NCBI GenBank assembly: GCA_024811115.1
Contig: JAKOGH010000918.1
Span: 1-15,601 of the forward strand
Direction: 5' to 3'
Length of the DNA: 15,601 bases
Origin: Terana coerulea
Lineage: Eukaryota; Basidiomycota; Agaricomycetes; Polyporales; Phanerochaetaceae
Position numbers and translations under genes: made by a program. Shown here in pieces: positions 1-8,411 of this stretch. The notes under the pieces were generated by a model. The model made no database searches. It was not told where the DNA came from and saw only the letters and a list, made by a program, of their open reading frames with translations. How positions within the stretch are numbered: position 1 is the stretch's first letter; each line of letters begins with the position of its first letter.

Positions 1-1029
1 ATTGCTTCCTCACATCAACGACCGCACGACCGCCACATCCTCCTCGTCTTCTACCACGGTCACGGCTGCCCTCACGCAACGAGTGAAGGTCTTGCAAGAA
101 GAGAACGACGAACTTTACGAGCTTCTAAAGACAGGAGAGACGGGCAGGCTGAAGGAGGACGTCCGTTCGCTGAGGAAAGTCGTCCAGAAGTTGGAAGGGG
201 CGCTAAGGGGTACGTCTGACGCTGACTGCTTATAATCACGGCTTAACCTTCCATGCATGAACAGAATCTCACCAAGCTATTGGTTCTCTCTCGTGAGTCA
301 TTAACTGGATGCTATTGATATGAGTCTGACAACCACCTAGAGAGGAGCTTGATAAGGCCCAATCGACGATCCTCAACAAGAACCGCCCGAATAATCACTC
401 AAACAAGTCGCACTCACAATCACCTGTTATCCGTTCCAACCACAATTTGCCACCATCACAGCCCAACGGCATGGGCAAATTGCCTCCAACTGGACCTCGC
501 GCACACAAAAAGCCTCGGCTGTCCGAGACCCCATCCTTGCCCCCCTTCCTCGCAGGCGCCACCACCCATGAAGGGCAACCGCTCGCACAGCGGCTCGGTG
601 CTACGCCGACGAGATGAGGACTCTCCGGAGCAATCACCGCGGGTACTGTCTCCGACAGAGCGGAAAGTGAAGATGGAGGTCGACGAGGACCGACGGCAGT
701 GGTCGCCCGAGCGCCCTCGCGACCACGACCGCGACAAAGGCAGAGTCCCAGACCGCGAACGGGAGCGCGATAGAGACCGGGGGCATGAACGGGAGCGACC
801 GGCAAAGGAGCGCGAGCGCGATAGACATCCGCATCGTGAGCGGGAACGGGACCGCGAGCGAGACCGTGATCGGAACCGCGACCACGACAGGTCTTCCAAG
901 CGGAATGGTGCGTATGGCGGTGGTGGCGGTACCGCTGGAGGTGGCGGTGGGGGCAGACGACCGCGGCGGGGCAGCAACGCAAACTCCCATTCGGGCGATC
1001 GGACGCTGAAGGAACGTATGGGACTGTAA
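1..1029 (+). CDS. WTAP/Mum2-like coiled-coil nuclear protein, 3' part (5' end outside window)
   Basis: The gene enters from the left edge in frame 2. I read exons 2-209, 265-292 and 341-1029, with introns 210-264 (GTACGT donor, CTTAAC branch) and 293-340 (GTGAGT donor, CTGAC branch). A Ser/Thr-rich lead is followed by a heptad-like coiled coil with LQEENDELYELLKTGE at codons 32-47 of the visible part. The coil continues through both splice junctions as ALRESHQAIGSLSEELDKAQ, which supports the joins. After it come a basic Pro/Ser region, an Arg-Asp/Arg-Glu repeat tract (about 690-890), a Gly-rich run (915-955) and a short basic tail ending at TAA 1027-1029. The coil resembles the C-terminal coil of WTAP/Mum2 proteins, subunits of the nuclear m6A-writer complex; this is from memory of the family and tentative. 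The reading frame breaks near the C6 run at 540-545. One C fewer makes the two halves continuous; an alternative is a weak intron 521-590 (GTCCGA...CACAG). Confidence 0.6.
540..545 (+). other. Frame break at a C6 run inside the coiled-coil gene
   Basis: Upstream of this run the coding frame reads ...KKPRLSETPSLPP; downstream the sensible frame reads APPPMKGNRSHSGSV. The upstream frame stops at a TGA near 616. Removing one C makes the two frames continuous through PSLPPSSQAPPP. I infer a one-base consensus error or a real insertion; the sequence alone cannot separate them. Confidence 0.6.
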
Positions 1030-1783
1030 CGAGCCTAAGGACTCCTTTTCTTTTTTTTGCTTGGTGGACCATCCGGAGGGTGCAGGGCAGCCAACACTGC
1101 GTGTTCATCCGGGCGGCTGCGGTCCGTATCTTGTACATGGTGCGAGCCTTTCCTCCCGCTCTTCATTCCCAGCGTCCTAGGCTAACTTATTCGTGGTCAT
1201 GTTGCAGTTGTATTATTTTTCGCGGGTCCTCGTCATCTCTAGCCTATGTCCAGCATTATCGTCGTACTGCTTTGTTAAATCGTATCGTATTTATTCCTCT
1301 TTCCCATGTGATGGTCATTGTCTCTCTGGCTACTCAAACCTACGTGTCTATTAATCGTATCTCTAGACGACCTTCCTTGGGCTCTCTGTGTGCTGTCCTA
1401 CCTGCTATCTCGTGGCTCGGACGTGGATATTCCCAGTACGGAACACAAAGGCATTTGTTCACATGTATCCCCTGATTTTGTATATTGTATTTTTGGTGCT
1501 GGCTCGATTCCTGGAAGTAGTGTAGATGTCTGTTTGTCTTGACTTATGCACTCGAACTGATGATGTACAATGTAGCGATAGCGCTTGCTAGATCCTCACT
1601 GTTTGTGATTCCTGTAGCGATATTTACGGGTCGTCGTTTCTACTGTAGTTATACACATTACTCTCTCAAATGATCAACGTCACTGTATCCGCAAGCAAGT
1701 AACCATCCTCTGCCAAACCGATAGTACTTAGTGTAACTTAGTGCACTCAGTTTCTTCCACAACTACGCGCGCTCCCTATCCAA
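1030..1783. other. Intergenic and 3' UTR sequence, no gene seen
   Basis: This stretch follows the stop codon of the first gene. It starts with a T-rich tract (1045-1058) and is T-rich throughout. Open frames exist (for example 1080-1475 plus) but show no recognisable motif, biased codon use or matching splice structure, so I read it as 3' untranslated and intergenic DNA. I saw no tRNA, repeat array or clear promoter. Confidence 0.5.
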
Positions 1784-2246
1784 ATGTCCGAGGTCTGTCC
1801 GAACTCCGTATTGTGCCCGCGTGCGTCTGCGAAGTTTTGCTCTGGTTCTGAAGCTTGTTCGAGGGTCTGGATCCCGAACGACCTGGTTTGGCAGAGAAGG
1901 AGGTAAACGCTGCCGCATCAATCTACGTATGTGGTCGACACTCGAGTCTGGACTCCCAGTCGCACTGCGGACGAAGCGCAAGAAAAGGGGCGAAAGGCTC
2001 CCGGTAAACTTGAGCCTGAACAGCTCTCCTCCCTTACACTCCTCCCAGCCAACTCAGCCCTCCGTGCAGCCACGGTACAGGGCCTTCCTACATCTCGACA
2101 GCAATACACCGTTGCTCTCTCTCGCTCAGGTACGCTTGCCTAAGCTTCACCGGCAACCTGGCGCACGATTCTCACAGCGTCAACTATTTGGAACAAACAA
2201 TCCAGGTCGCTCTGCAGCGTTAGAAACGTCCAGGCCGTTCACCTAG
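1784..2246 (+). pseudogene. Possible unrecognised gene or gene remnant
   Basis: Several short stretches look protein-coding but do not join cleanly. Frame 1 reads GLDPERPGLAEKEVNAAASIY at about 1864-1926. From about 1928 the frame shifts by one base to VVDTRVWTPSRTADEAQEKG and continues to a possible GTACGC donor at 2130, with an acceptor CTCACAG ending at 2177. The middle part (1931-2129) has balanced, C/G-ending codons and few stop-prone triplets. No complete start-to-stop model emerges and I do not recognise a family. It could be an untranslated leader of the following hydroxylase gene, a damaged gene, or a real gene with base errors. Confidence is low. Confidence 0.2.
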
Positions 2247-2558
2247 GTCCCCTGTGTACAGCAAGTTGAAAGGCACGCGCATACTCTAGACCCGCAGCCC
2301 TTAGGAGTCTGTTCGAGACTCTACACGCGCTCGGTGTATACAAAATCCTCCCGGTAGTGCTCGCGAACTACCTTCTACCCATCCCTGGCTTCTATTATCC
2401 CCTAGTTCGACCGCTTCCGGGAGAAACCCTTTTGAAAGCTACTTCTTTCTCACCATAGGATACAGTGAGTATGAGCGTCGCATCTTATAAGAGAGGAGAC
2501 ATTTGAATCGATTTTACCAGCTGGGGCGTTTCACGCGACCAGGCAAACGAAACAAAAA
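2247..2558 (+). promoter_or_regulatory. Upstream region of the TPA1/OFD1-type gene
   Basis: This roughly 310-bp stretch has no convincing gene. A TATA-like TTATAAGA lies at 2485-2492, about 70 bp before the ATG at 2559. The start context is AAAAAATGG, with A at -3 and G at +4, which is favourable. A basal promoter plus short leader is the simplest reading. The TATA-like site is a single weak match and could be chance. Confidence 0.35.
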
Positions 2559-4673
2559 ATGGCACGTCCTCGCGAACGTTCACCGTCTGCCGACAAGGAC
2601 GGCCACTCTCCGAAGCGAGCGAAAAAGACCCATGACCCCTCGCCGCCTGAGGCGGACCCAACACCACATTTCGCCCCAGACCTCCTACAGCAAAACACCA
2701 TACAGAAACTGCATGCCGAGTACGCGAATTCAGAACCGTACAGGTACTGCAAGGTGGACAAGCTATTCCAAGATGACTTGCTAGTCGCGGTGAAGGATGA
2801 GATTGTGGGCGAGCTGAGCTTCACGGAGAAGGAAACGGACATTTATAAGGTGCGTCCTCGCAGATGTGCCGCATGAAATCTGCTAAATGTGCGCATACAC
2901 CCAGGTCAACCAAACCGGGGACCTGGCGTCGTTATCTTACCTGGCGAAAGACCAACTCTCCCTCCTGCCAAACCTTCTGACCCTCCGGGACGCACTCTAC
3001 TCGTCGAATTTCCGTGCATTCGTCCGCGCCATAACAGGCTGCGGCCCCCTGTCGGGCAAGAAGCAAGACATGTCTGTAAACACCTACACGAAAGGCTGCC
3101 ACTTGCTCAACCACGACGACGTTATCGGTTCGCGGCGAGTCTCATACATTCTGTATATGCCCCTTCCACATTATCAACTCTGGCAGGCGGAGTGGGGTGG
3201 GGCCCTCGAGCTGTACCCTACGAGGACTGGAAATGGAGGGATCCCCGAGCCGGAATGCATACCAAGCATGAGCATTCCACCGAGCTGGAATCAGTTTATT
3301 TTCTTCGAGGTGCAGCCAGGTCAAAGTTTTCACTCGGTTGAAGAGGTTATCGTGGGCGAGGGCGAGGACGGAAGACAGAGGCTGAGTATAAGCGGATGGT
3401 TCCATGCGGCTCAGGAAGGGGAAGAGGGCTACGGTGCCAATGAGAAATGGGGAGAGTACAAGAGTTCTCGGGAGCAGCTGGTGAGTTCGCTTTTGTGTTT
3501 GTTGAATATATGCATGTTTAGCCGCGCAATCCAGGCTTCTCAATCCACCCAATTCACGACCTACCCTTCACCTACGGCTCCTCCCATGCCGATCGATCCT
3601 CTCTCACCTGAACACGTCTCTTTCCTGTCAGAGTTCCTCAACCCCGTTTACCTGCAGCAACGCACCATGACCGCCCTGGCTTCTCGCTTCGTCGACGAGT
3701 CTTCCCTCGAGCTACATTCCTTCCTCTGCGAACCACTCGCCACTAAGCTCTCCGCAGGACTGGCCGCAAACGATGTCCGCGACGGCCTCGGGCCCAACCG
3801 CGCAAAGCGGATACCCGCTCATGCCTCAGGCACGTCCACCGACCCCAACACGCCTGGCATTCCCTGGGTCCCCGAGGCCCGCCGCACACACGGCGGTACT
3901 GCACCCTGGCGCCGCAGCCGGAGGGCGGACGGCGCGAGGCCGTCTTGCCGCGCTCCGCGCAGACGTCGCCCGACAGCATCATCCGCAGCCTGCAGGACGA
4001 GCTCTTCTCGAGTCCCGCTTTCCGCGCGTGGCTCGCGAAAGTATCGAGCGTGCTCCCGTTGAGCTGGGCCGCCGAGGCGCGGCGCTTCCGCCCCGGGCTC
4101 GACTACACGCTCGCGACGAGCGAGGAAACGGAGTCCCGGCTCGACGTCGTGCTCGGGCTGACGCCTGAGGTGGCCGTCGCGGTGGCGGTGGGCGCGGAGG
4201 GAAAGAAGACGAGGAAGGGCGAGAAGGCGGAGGTGAACGGGTGGCAGAGCGGGGAGTGGGGCGGCTGGGAGTGCTATATGGCGCCGCACGAGGAGGAGGA
4301 CGACCCGGCGGTGTACCGATCGGGCTCGCGGAAGAAGGCTAATGGCGCCGCCAACGTCGGCCCGAGCTCGTCGCCCAATGCGAAGAGCAACGGCAAGCAG
4401 GCCAAGGGGTCGCCGAATGGGAAGGCCAATGGCAATGGCAGCAGCCATCGTGGGGACGCCATGGACACCGACGAGGAGGAAGATGACGAGGAAGATGACG
4501 GGACGTTGCTGACTGCGCAGCCCGGGTTCAACAGGTTGCTGCTTGTTCTGCGAGACGAAAAGGTGATGCGCTTTGTGAAGTATGTGAGCGCGGCTGCTGA
4601 GGGCTCACGGTGGGATATTTGCGGAGAGTACGAGATTGGTATGGTTGAAGAGGATGACGAAGATGACGAATGA
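2559..4673 (+). CDS. OFD1: TPA1/OFD1-type 2-oxoglutarate/Fe(II) prolyl 3,4-dihydroxylase
   Basis: Exons are 2559-2849, 2905-3480 and 3535-4673. Introns 2850-2904 (GTGCGT, CTAAA branch) and 3481-3534 (GTGAGT) are both phase 0. The N-terminus is basic and nuclear-targeting in character (SPKRAKK). The catalytic double-stranded beta-helix domain shows NHDD with Fe ligands at about H167 and D169, a distal SFHSVEE with H240, and RLSISGW with an Arg near 256 suited to bind 2-oxoglutarate. The second, non-catalytic helix domain follows, ending in conserved-looking WGGWECYMAPHEEEDDPAVY, an acidic insert and a C-terminal RWDICGEYE. At about 668 codons it is close to yeast Tpa1 (644). Family knowledge: yeast Tpa1 and fission-yeast Ofd1 hydroxylate a proline of ribosomal protein uS12 and affect translation termination; Ofd1 also controls oxygen-dependent turnover of Sre1. 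The frame slips by one base at 3870-3873; one added C gives WVPRGPPHTRRYC. The symbol is by homology. Confidence 0.9.
3870..3873 (+). other. One-base frame break at a C4 run in the hydroxylase gene
   Basis: Before this run the gene reads NTPGIPWVP. After it the sensible frame is GPPHTRRYCTLAPQPEGG, which resembles the conserved GPPHKxRY block of the second Tpa1/Ofd1 domain. The upstream frame would otherwise run into a basic, unrelated tail ending at 4062. No GT-AG pair of suitable length and phase restores the frame. A single missing base at the C run is the simplest explanation. Confidence 0.7.
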
Positions 4674-4965
4674 TTCTCAGATGGCTGCGCTTGCATGACC
4701 ACATTGCTATTATTTGTGCTTAACTCGTCTGTAGCATCTACTAAGCTCCATACACTGTTTGTTGTACATCCGCAGTCATGTCCTCCTTGAGAGATATGAA
4801 CTGTTTTTCGCATAGCTCTTGTCTAGGTCAGAAAGCTGGATATGATTCACGGCAGGCTTGCGCAAAGTATCTTATGGTTGCGGAAAATTCGTTCGACCCG
4901 CTGGCATATAACGGAGGTTAGATGGGCCAACACAAATATCAAGAGGTTCCACTTGTACTGTCCAA
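4674..4965. other. Convergent intergenic region
   Basis: This segment lies between the 3' ends of the plus-strand hydroxylase gene and the minus-strand F-box gene. It should hold both 3' untranslated regions. I saw no gene, no repeat shared with the rest of the window and no consensus AATAAA signal. Confidence 0.5.
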
Positions 4966-6416
4966 TTATCCAAAGGGAGTGCAATAGCTAGTACTGCCTG
5001 TTTGACCGCTTTGAACTTGAGCCTTTCCTTCTTCAAATAACCGCGGAAACATGAATTTGAGCATGTCCTGCATGTTACTGAAGGTGAACGCGTCGTCGCT
5101 GACACAGTCGAGTATAACTTGAGGTAAGCGGTACTGCCGAACGAAGTCGATGAAGGCATCGTTCACGTCGGCTATGACACTCTCCGGAATCGGGCTTGCC
5201 TTTCCGCGTCCGAGCCACGAAGAGAACATGAAGAGTAAAGGTTTGCAGCTTCGAATATTTGGTAGAAAGCTCGGTGAGTGCTTCCAGGAAGCTCGCAAGA
5301 AGATGGAGCGGCATGTAGTCAATACACTTCATGGAGTTGACATGCTGGGCAAGGTTTATCGCTAAATGTTCGAGATTCAGGCAGTGGGTTATGGCCGTGG
5401 TTTGAACTATAGTATGTAACACCATATGATTAGCAGCATGGCCTCGAAGTCGATAGGTTCAACTTACGAAGCGCTGTAGACCAGGCGAGCACATTGTAGC
5501 GAAGGGTCTGCAGTTGCGGCGCGATCAAGCCAAATAATGTCGTCCCCTCTTCGATTTCCATGAGCAAATCATCATCGGGGCTAATCGACCATGTGAAGCC
5601 TATGGATAACGAGCGTAGGCTGCACGAGATAGAGGAGCTGGAGAGATATCTGTAGAGCATGGCGTTGCCACTGTACAAGTTTCCCAATGTCAAAGATTGG
5701 GCCTCCAAAACCGGAGCTTCGTCGCTAAAAGTATGAGATAGTGCGTTTGGTGTAGTTGCTTCCCAAAGAAAAAGGCCAAGATCGGTGACCTTCGCGAAGC
5801 AGTTCAGTAGTAATGGCGCATCGAGATGACTGTTTTCTCGAATAGACCGTTCGTTGGAAAACGTGTAGCCCGCGATAAACAACTGCACAAGGGGCGTATG
5901 CGGTGGTAATTCAAATGGCCGAGGCGTTACGTTGAAATTGGCCAGGTGTAAGTTGGTCAACCGAGGTAAGAGGCGGAGAAGGTGGAGGAATTACCGGACT
6001 TCGACGACATCGTCCTCTCCGGTGTAATCCATTCCAATTGGTAGGGCATCGAGAACAAGGCCTTGTATGCTGAATCGAATAGCAGCGAACGACTCTATAA
6101 AGTTTACGAGCGAGGTAAAAGTCTTGTGGGATGAATTAGGGCGTTCCGTGCGGCCGTGTGCTTGATCAACCTCAAAAGATCGGTCTTCGTCCACAGTGTT
6201 ATACCATGTCGTGCTCGGGGGCGAGCATGTAAATGTCCATACAACATTGCGGAAGAGATGGGCTATTGCCACGGTACGCCAAGCGCGGGATACCAGGGCG
6301 CATGCCTTCAGGTCGTGTTTCAGAGTTCTGGATTTGGGCTCCCGCCAAGCCTTTTCCCAGCCAGTTGGATGTAGCTCCTCGAAGATGATGTCAAAAAGCT
6401 CCGTTGGAAGACTCAT
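4966..6416 (-). pseudogene. F-box / leucine-rich protein, copy A, interrupted
   Basis: The ATG is at 6416-6414. Residues 1-60 form an F-box: MSLPTELFDIIFEEL, then ACALVSRAWRTVAIAHLFRN. Such domains recruit substrates to SCF ubiquitin ligases through Skp1; the leucine-rich remainder would be the substrate-binding part. Exon 1 spans 6416-5468. The intron 5467-5407 (61 bp, GTAAGT donor, GCTAAT branch, ATAG acceptor) is followed by an exon ending at the stop 4968-4966. Two lesions are visible against copy B (13267-14615). A TAA at 5993-5991 replaces the second of two codons (CAG CCA in B) in an otherwise open frame. A 4-base length difference around 5192-5220 then shifts the frame of the last exon. 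The gene is therefore probably dead, or translated only as a 141-residue F-box fragment. Splice signals remain intact, which suggests recent decay. Confidence 0.75.
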
Positions 6417-6822
6417 CTCGATCGCTCAGTGCTCAGTGCGGAGCACTACCGTCGACTTGGTAGTGACACGGTTCGCCGAGTGAAAAGGACTGGTCATAAC
6501 GGAAAACAAATGTTGTTAGACGGGCAACACCACGCGCATGAGGGCTCACCTTTCTAAGTACTCCTGGTAGGATTCTTGTGGTAGATGCTGACAAGTGTTA
6601 CCAATTGGTCGTAATGGCTAGGTTTAAGTGACTTGAGTGGCGTCGCCTCATGTCAGAACGCCACAATGCATACACGTGACACGGAAGCGCCGGAAGCTCC
6701 TGATGCGTCCCACCGACACCCGAGTCCATCTAGCGTCAACTGATCCGCTTCAACTTCAACTTCGAACTGTAGGGACGTCCAGAGTGGTTGAGTCGACTCA
6801 AAAGCCACTTGCGGCAGCGTCG
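6417..6822 (-). repeat. 5' flank of F-box copy A, shared with copy B flank
   Basis: The sequence upstream of copy A matches that upstream of copy B (14616-14942) in patches. Shared blocks include GAGTGAAAAGG, AAGTGTTACC, a 32-bp block with CGCCACAATGCA and ACGGAAGCGC (6659-6690; 14855-14886), and CTCAAAAG.CACTTG near 6797 and 14919. The 32-bp block holds a CACGTG E-box in both copies (6673-6678; 14869-14874). The duplication therefore carried the promoter as well as the gene. Copy A has about 65 bp extra between the last two blocks. Confidence 0.65.
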
Positions 6823-7008
6823 AGCTACTAGTTTAATTTTTTTTGGCCTGTTGTACGAACCCGGCTAGCGAATGCAGCAGGGCAAGACAAGACAGACCTT
6901 CAACAGGAGAATGTGGCCATGTAATAGATTGAACGAGTCCGTCCGCAGCTGGAGCCACTGAGCTTAGGCGAGGTCAGCACAATAATCCACGCTTGCCGAA
7001 CCCGGGAT
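6823..7008. other. Intergenic spacer, no gene seen
   Basis: This lies between the end of the duplicated F-box flank and the stop codon of the next minus-strand gene. An eight-or-more base T run sits at about 6837-6844. No coding signal or RNA gene was recognised. Confidence 0.5.
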
Positions 7009-7624
7009 TCAATTATCTATAACCGTAACATTTGCGCATCCAGCCTTGATTTCTTCCACAATCCCGCGCAGCCGATCCTCACCGGCAAGTTCCAAAACGT
7101 CGCAGCTCCAGCGGTTCTCTGGTGCAACATCGTTCACCTTAGTGGGGTGGCGTGGAATAGCGCTAGCACGAGGCATGATCTCCGCTTCAGCATCTTCAGT
7201 ATCAAGGTGGTAGAAACACAGCTTGGTTCCCATCGCGCTAGCGCCGTACAGAGTCCTGGTGGGGCACAGTCCTACAACAAGTTCAGCGGACGACGGAAAA
7301 CTCAGTTCTGATGTACTGACCTTGCACATCGGCCAGGCGTTCTCTCATCTGCTCGTCCGCCAACGCACGCTTCGAGATAAAATTCAAATGACTCGGAGAC
7401 TTCAACTGCAGAACAAAGACCGGTCGGTTCTCCAAAAGGATTTCGAACATGGCGATGAAATTCGAAGTGTTGCGAGAATCCGGCAGGTATTGGGGTACTA
7501 CCACAAAGTCACTGTCTGGTGGAAATAGATTATTGAGGAGCTTGTTGTAGGGACCGTGTTAATCCCCTTCAGATGGGTTTGCGGGCACAGTGGCGAACTG
7601 GCGAAGGATTTTGTCGGACCACAT
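7009..7624 (-). CDS. Small unnamed fungal protein with PD-(D/E)xK-like pattern; in-frame stop
   Basis: Two exons: 7624-7321 and 7271-7009, with a 49-bp intron 7320-7272 (GTCAGT donor, CTGAAC branch, GTAG acceptor) and a join reading ADVQGLCP. The predicted protein starts MWSDKILRQF and has GPYNKLLNNLFPPDSDF, VPQYLPDSRN, then PVFVLQLKSP and a helix ADEQMRERL. The second half reads SAMGTKLCFYHLD and IPRHP. The order D, then a beta strand ending in (E/Q)xK, then a helix with a Gln is the arrangement of PD-(D/E)xK nuclease-like folds. Here the acidic residue of ExK is Gln, so activity is doubtful. The family seems familiar from other basidiomycetes but I know no name or function. A TAA at 7561-7559 interrupts codon 22, between NPSEGD and HGPYNKLL, in an otherwise open frame. 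It may be a sequence error, a real nonsense mutation or an unrecognised intron. Confidence 0.6.
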
Positions 7625-8049
7625 AGTGTCAATGGGTGCACACTGCAGAAGCAGGATGAGGCAATTCGCAAGCGCGCGGCGCGAATAGCGGGGTGGACAA
7701 AGCGCGCCAAACAACACGGTACGCGTGTGAAAGACGCTCACAGCAGGGCGTGTTGTCCTGGTCCACTGTCCGCTGCCTCCCGCCCGCCTCGAGCACTGTC
7801 GCCATGGTTTTCCTGGGAATTTCGGTCGATTCGTTGCAAGTAACCTCTGTGGGCGCAGGAGTAGACGGTCGTTACCTAGCAACCCCGTACGCCGATTGCT
7901 CTACTGTTCGCCACGCTACTTAACCCGGCGGGATCGCGCTTTCATTTTCCCCAGCCTTCGGCCTTGCAGAGCTAGTCTCTGCAACAGTCTCTCCCCGCTC
8001 ACCCCCTTCCAACAAGCACTCGCCCTCCTACACTCGGTAGATATCCAAG
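7625..8049. promoter_or_regulatory. Divergent intergenic promoter region
   Basis: The minus-strand gene starting at 7624 and the plus-strand gene starting at 8050 are divergent, so this 425-bp interval should hold both promoters. It is GC-rich in the middle. A pyrimidine-rich leader (about 7960-8040) precedes the plus-strand ATG, as is common in fungi. GTTACCTAGCAAC at 7871-7883 is an imperfect palindrome resembling an RFX X-box. No TATA box is clear. Confidence 0.4.
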
Positions 8050-8411
8050 ATGTCTTACATGAACACCAGCCCCGCCTCCTCCCTCTTCTCCCACCACCCC
8101 CGTCTTCGGCTCCTCTCCCCGCGAGACGCACGCCATGTACAACGAATTCGATGCCGTCCTCCGCCATAGCGCCGCTCGTGAGCGGAAGGCGTCGATGCGC
8201 ATCCAGGCCAGAGTCGCTGCGGTCCACAAGCTCCTCTTCGCTGAGTAGCTTCAGCATGTTCGCCAGCCCGCCGTCTCCTCGCGAGGCCCACGACATGTAC
8301 TCGGACCTCTACAACGTCTTTTACCCGTCCGACGATGCGGAGTCGACTTTTCGGGAGAAGAAGACTTCTGGCGTGAAGGCCAGCTTGAAGAAGCTCTTCG
8401 GCAGGCTATGA
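8050..8411 (+). CDS. Small Ser-rich protein with two SPREx-H-x-MY modules
   Basis: I start at ATG 8050 (context CAAGATGT), after a pyrimidine-rich leader, and end at TGA 8409-8411; no intron is needed. The protein begins MSYMNTSPASSLFS. A first module reads TPVFGSSPRETHAMYNEFDAV, and after a basic and Ser-rich linker a second module reads FASPPSPREAHDMYSDLYNV. The tail is YPSDDAESTFREKK followed by a basic helix VKASLKKLFGRL. The two SPRE(T/A)H(A/D)MY units suggest an internal duplication. Length is about 120 residues. The reading frame shifts twice, each time as if one base were extra: at the C run 8090-8092 and around 8198-8202. I do not recognise the family; I infer a fungal-specific soluble protein. 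The two frame breaks may be errors or may mean the gene is lost. Confidence 0.5.

Noticed and set aside
456..977. Minus-strand open frame rich in Ser-Arg dipeptides
   Set aside because: It is the antisense of the Arg-Asp/Arg-Glu repeat tract of the plus-strand coiled-coil gene; repeats keep the other frames open.
1080..1475. Plus-strand open frame of 131 codons after the first gene
   Set aside because: No motif, T-rich composition, no splice structure; it reads as 3' UTR and intergenic DNA.
3819..4448. Minus-strand open frame of 209 codons
   Set aside because: Antisense of the GC-rich third exon of the hydroxylase gene; Arg/Ala/Leu-rich shadow composition.
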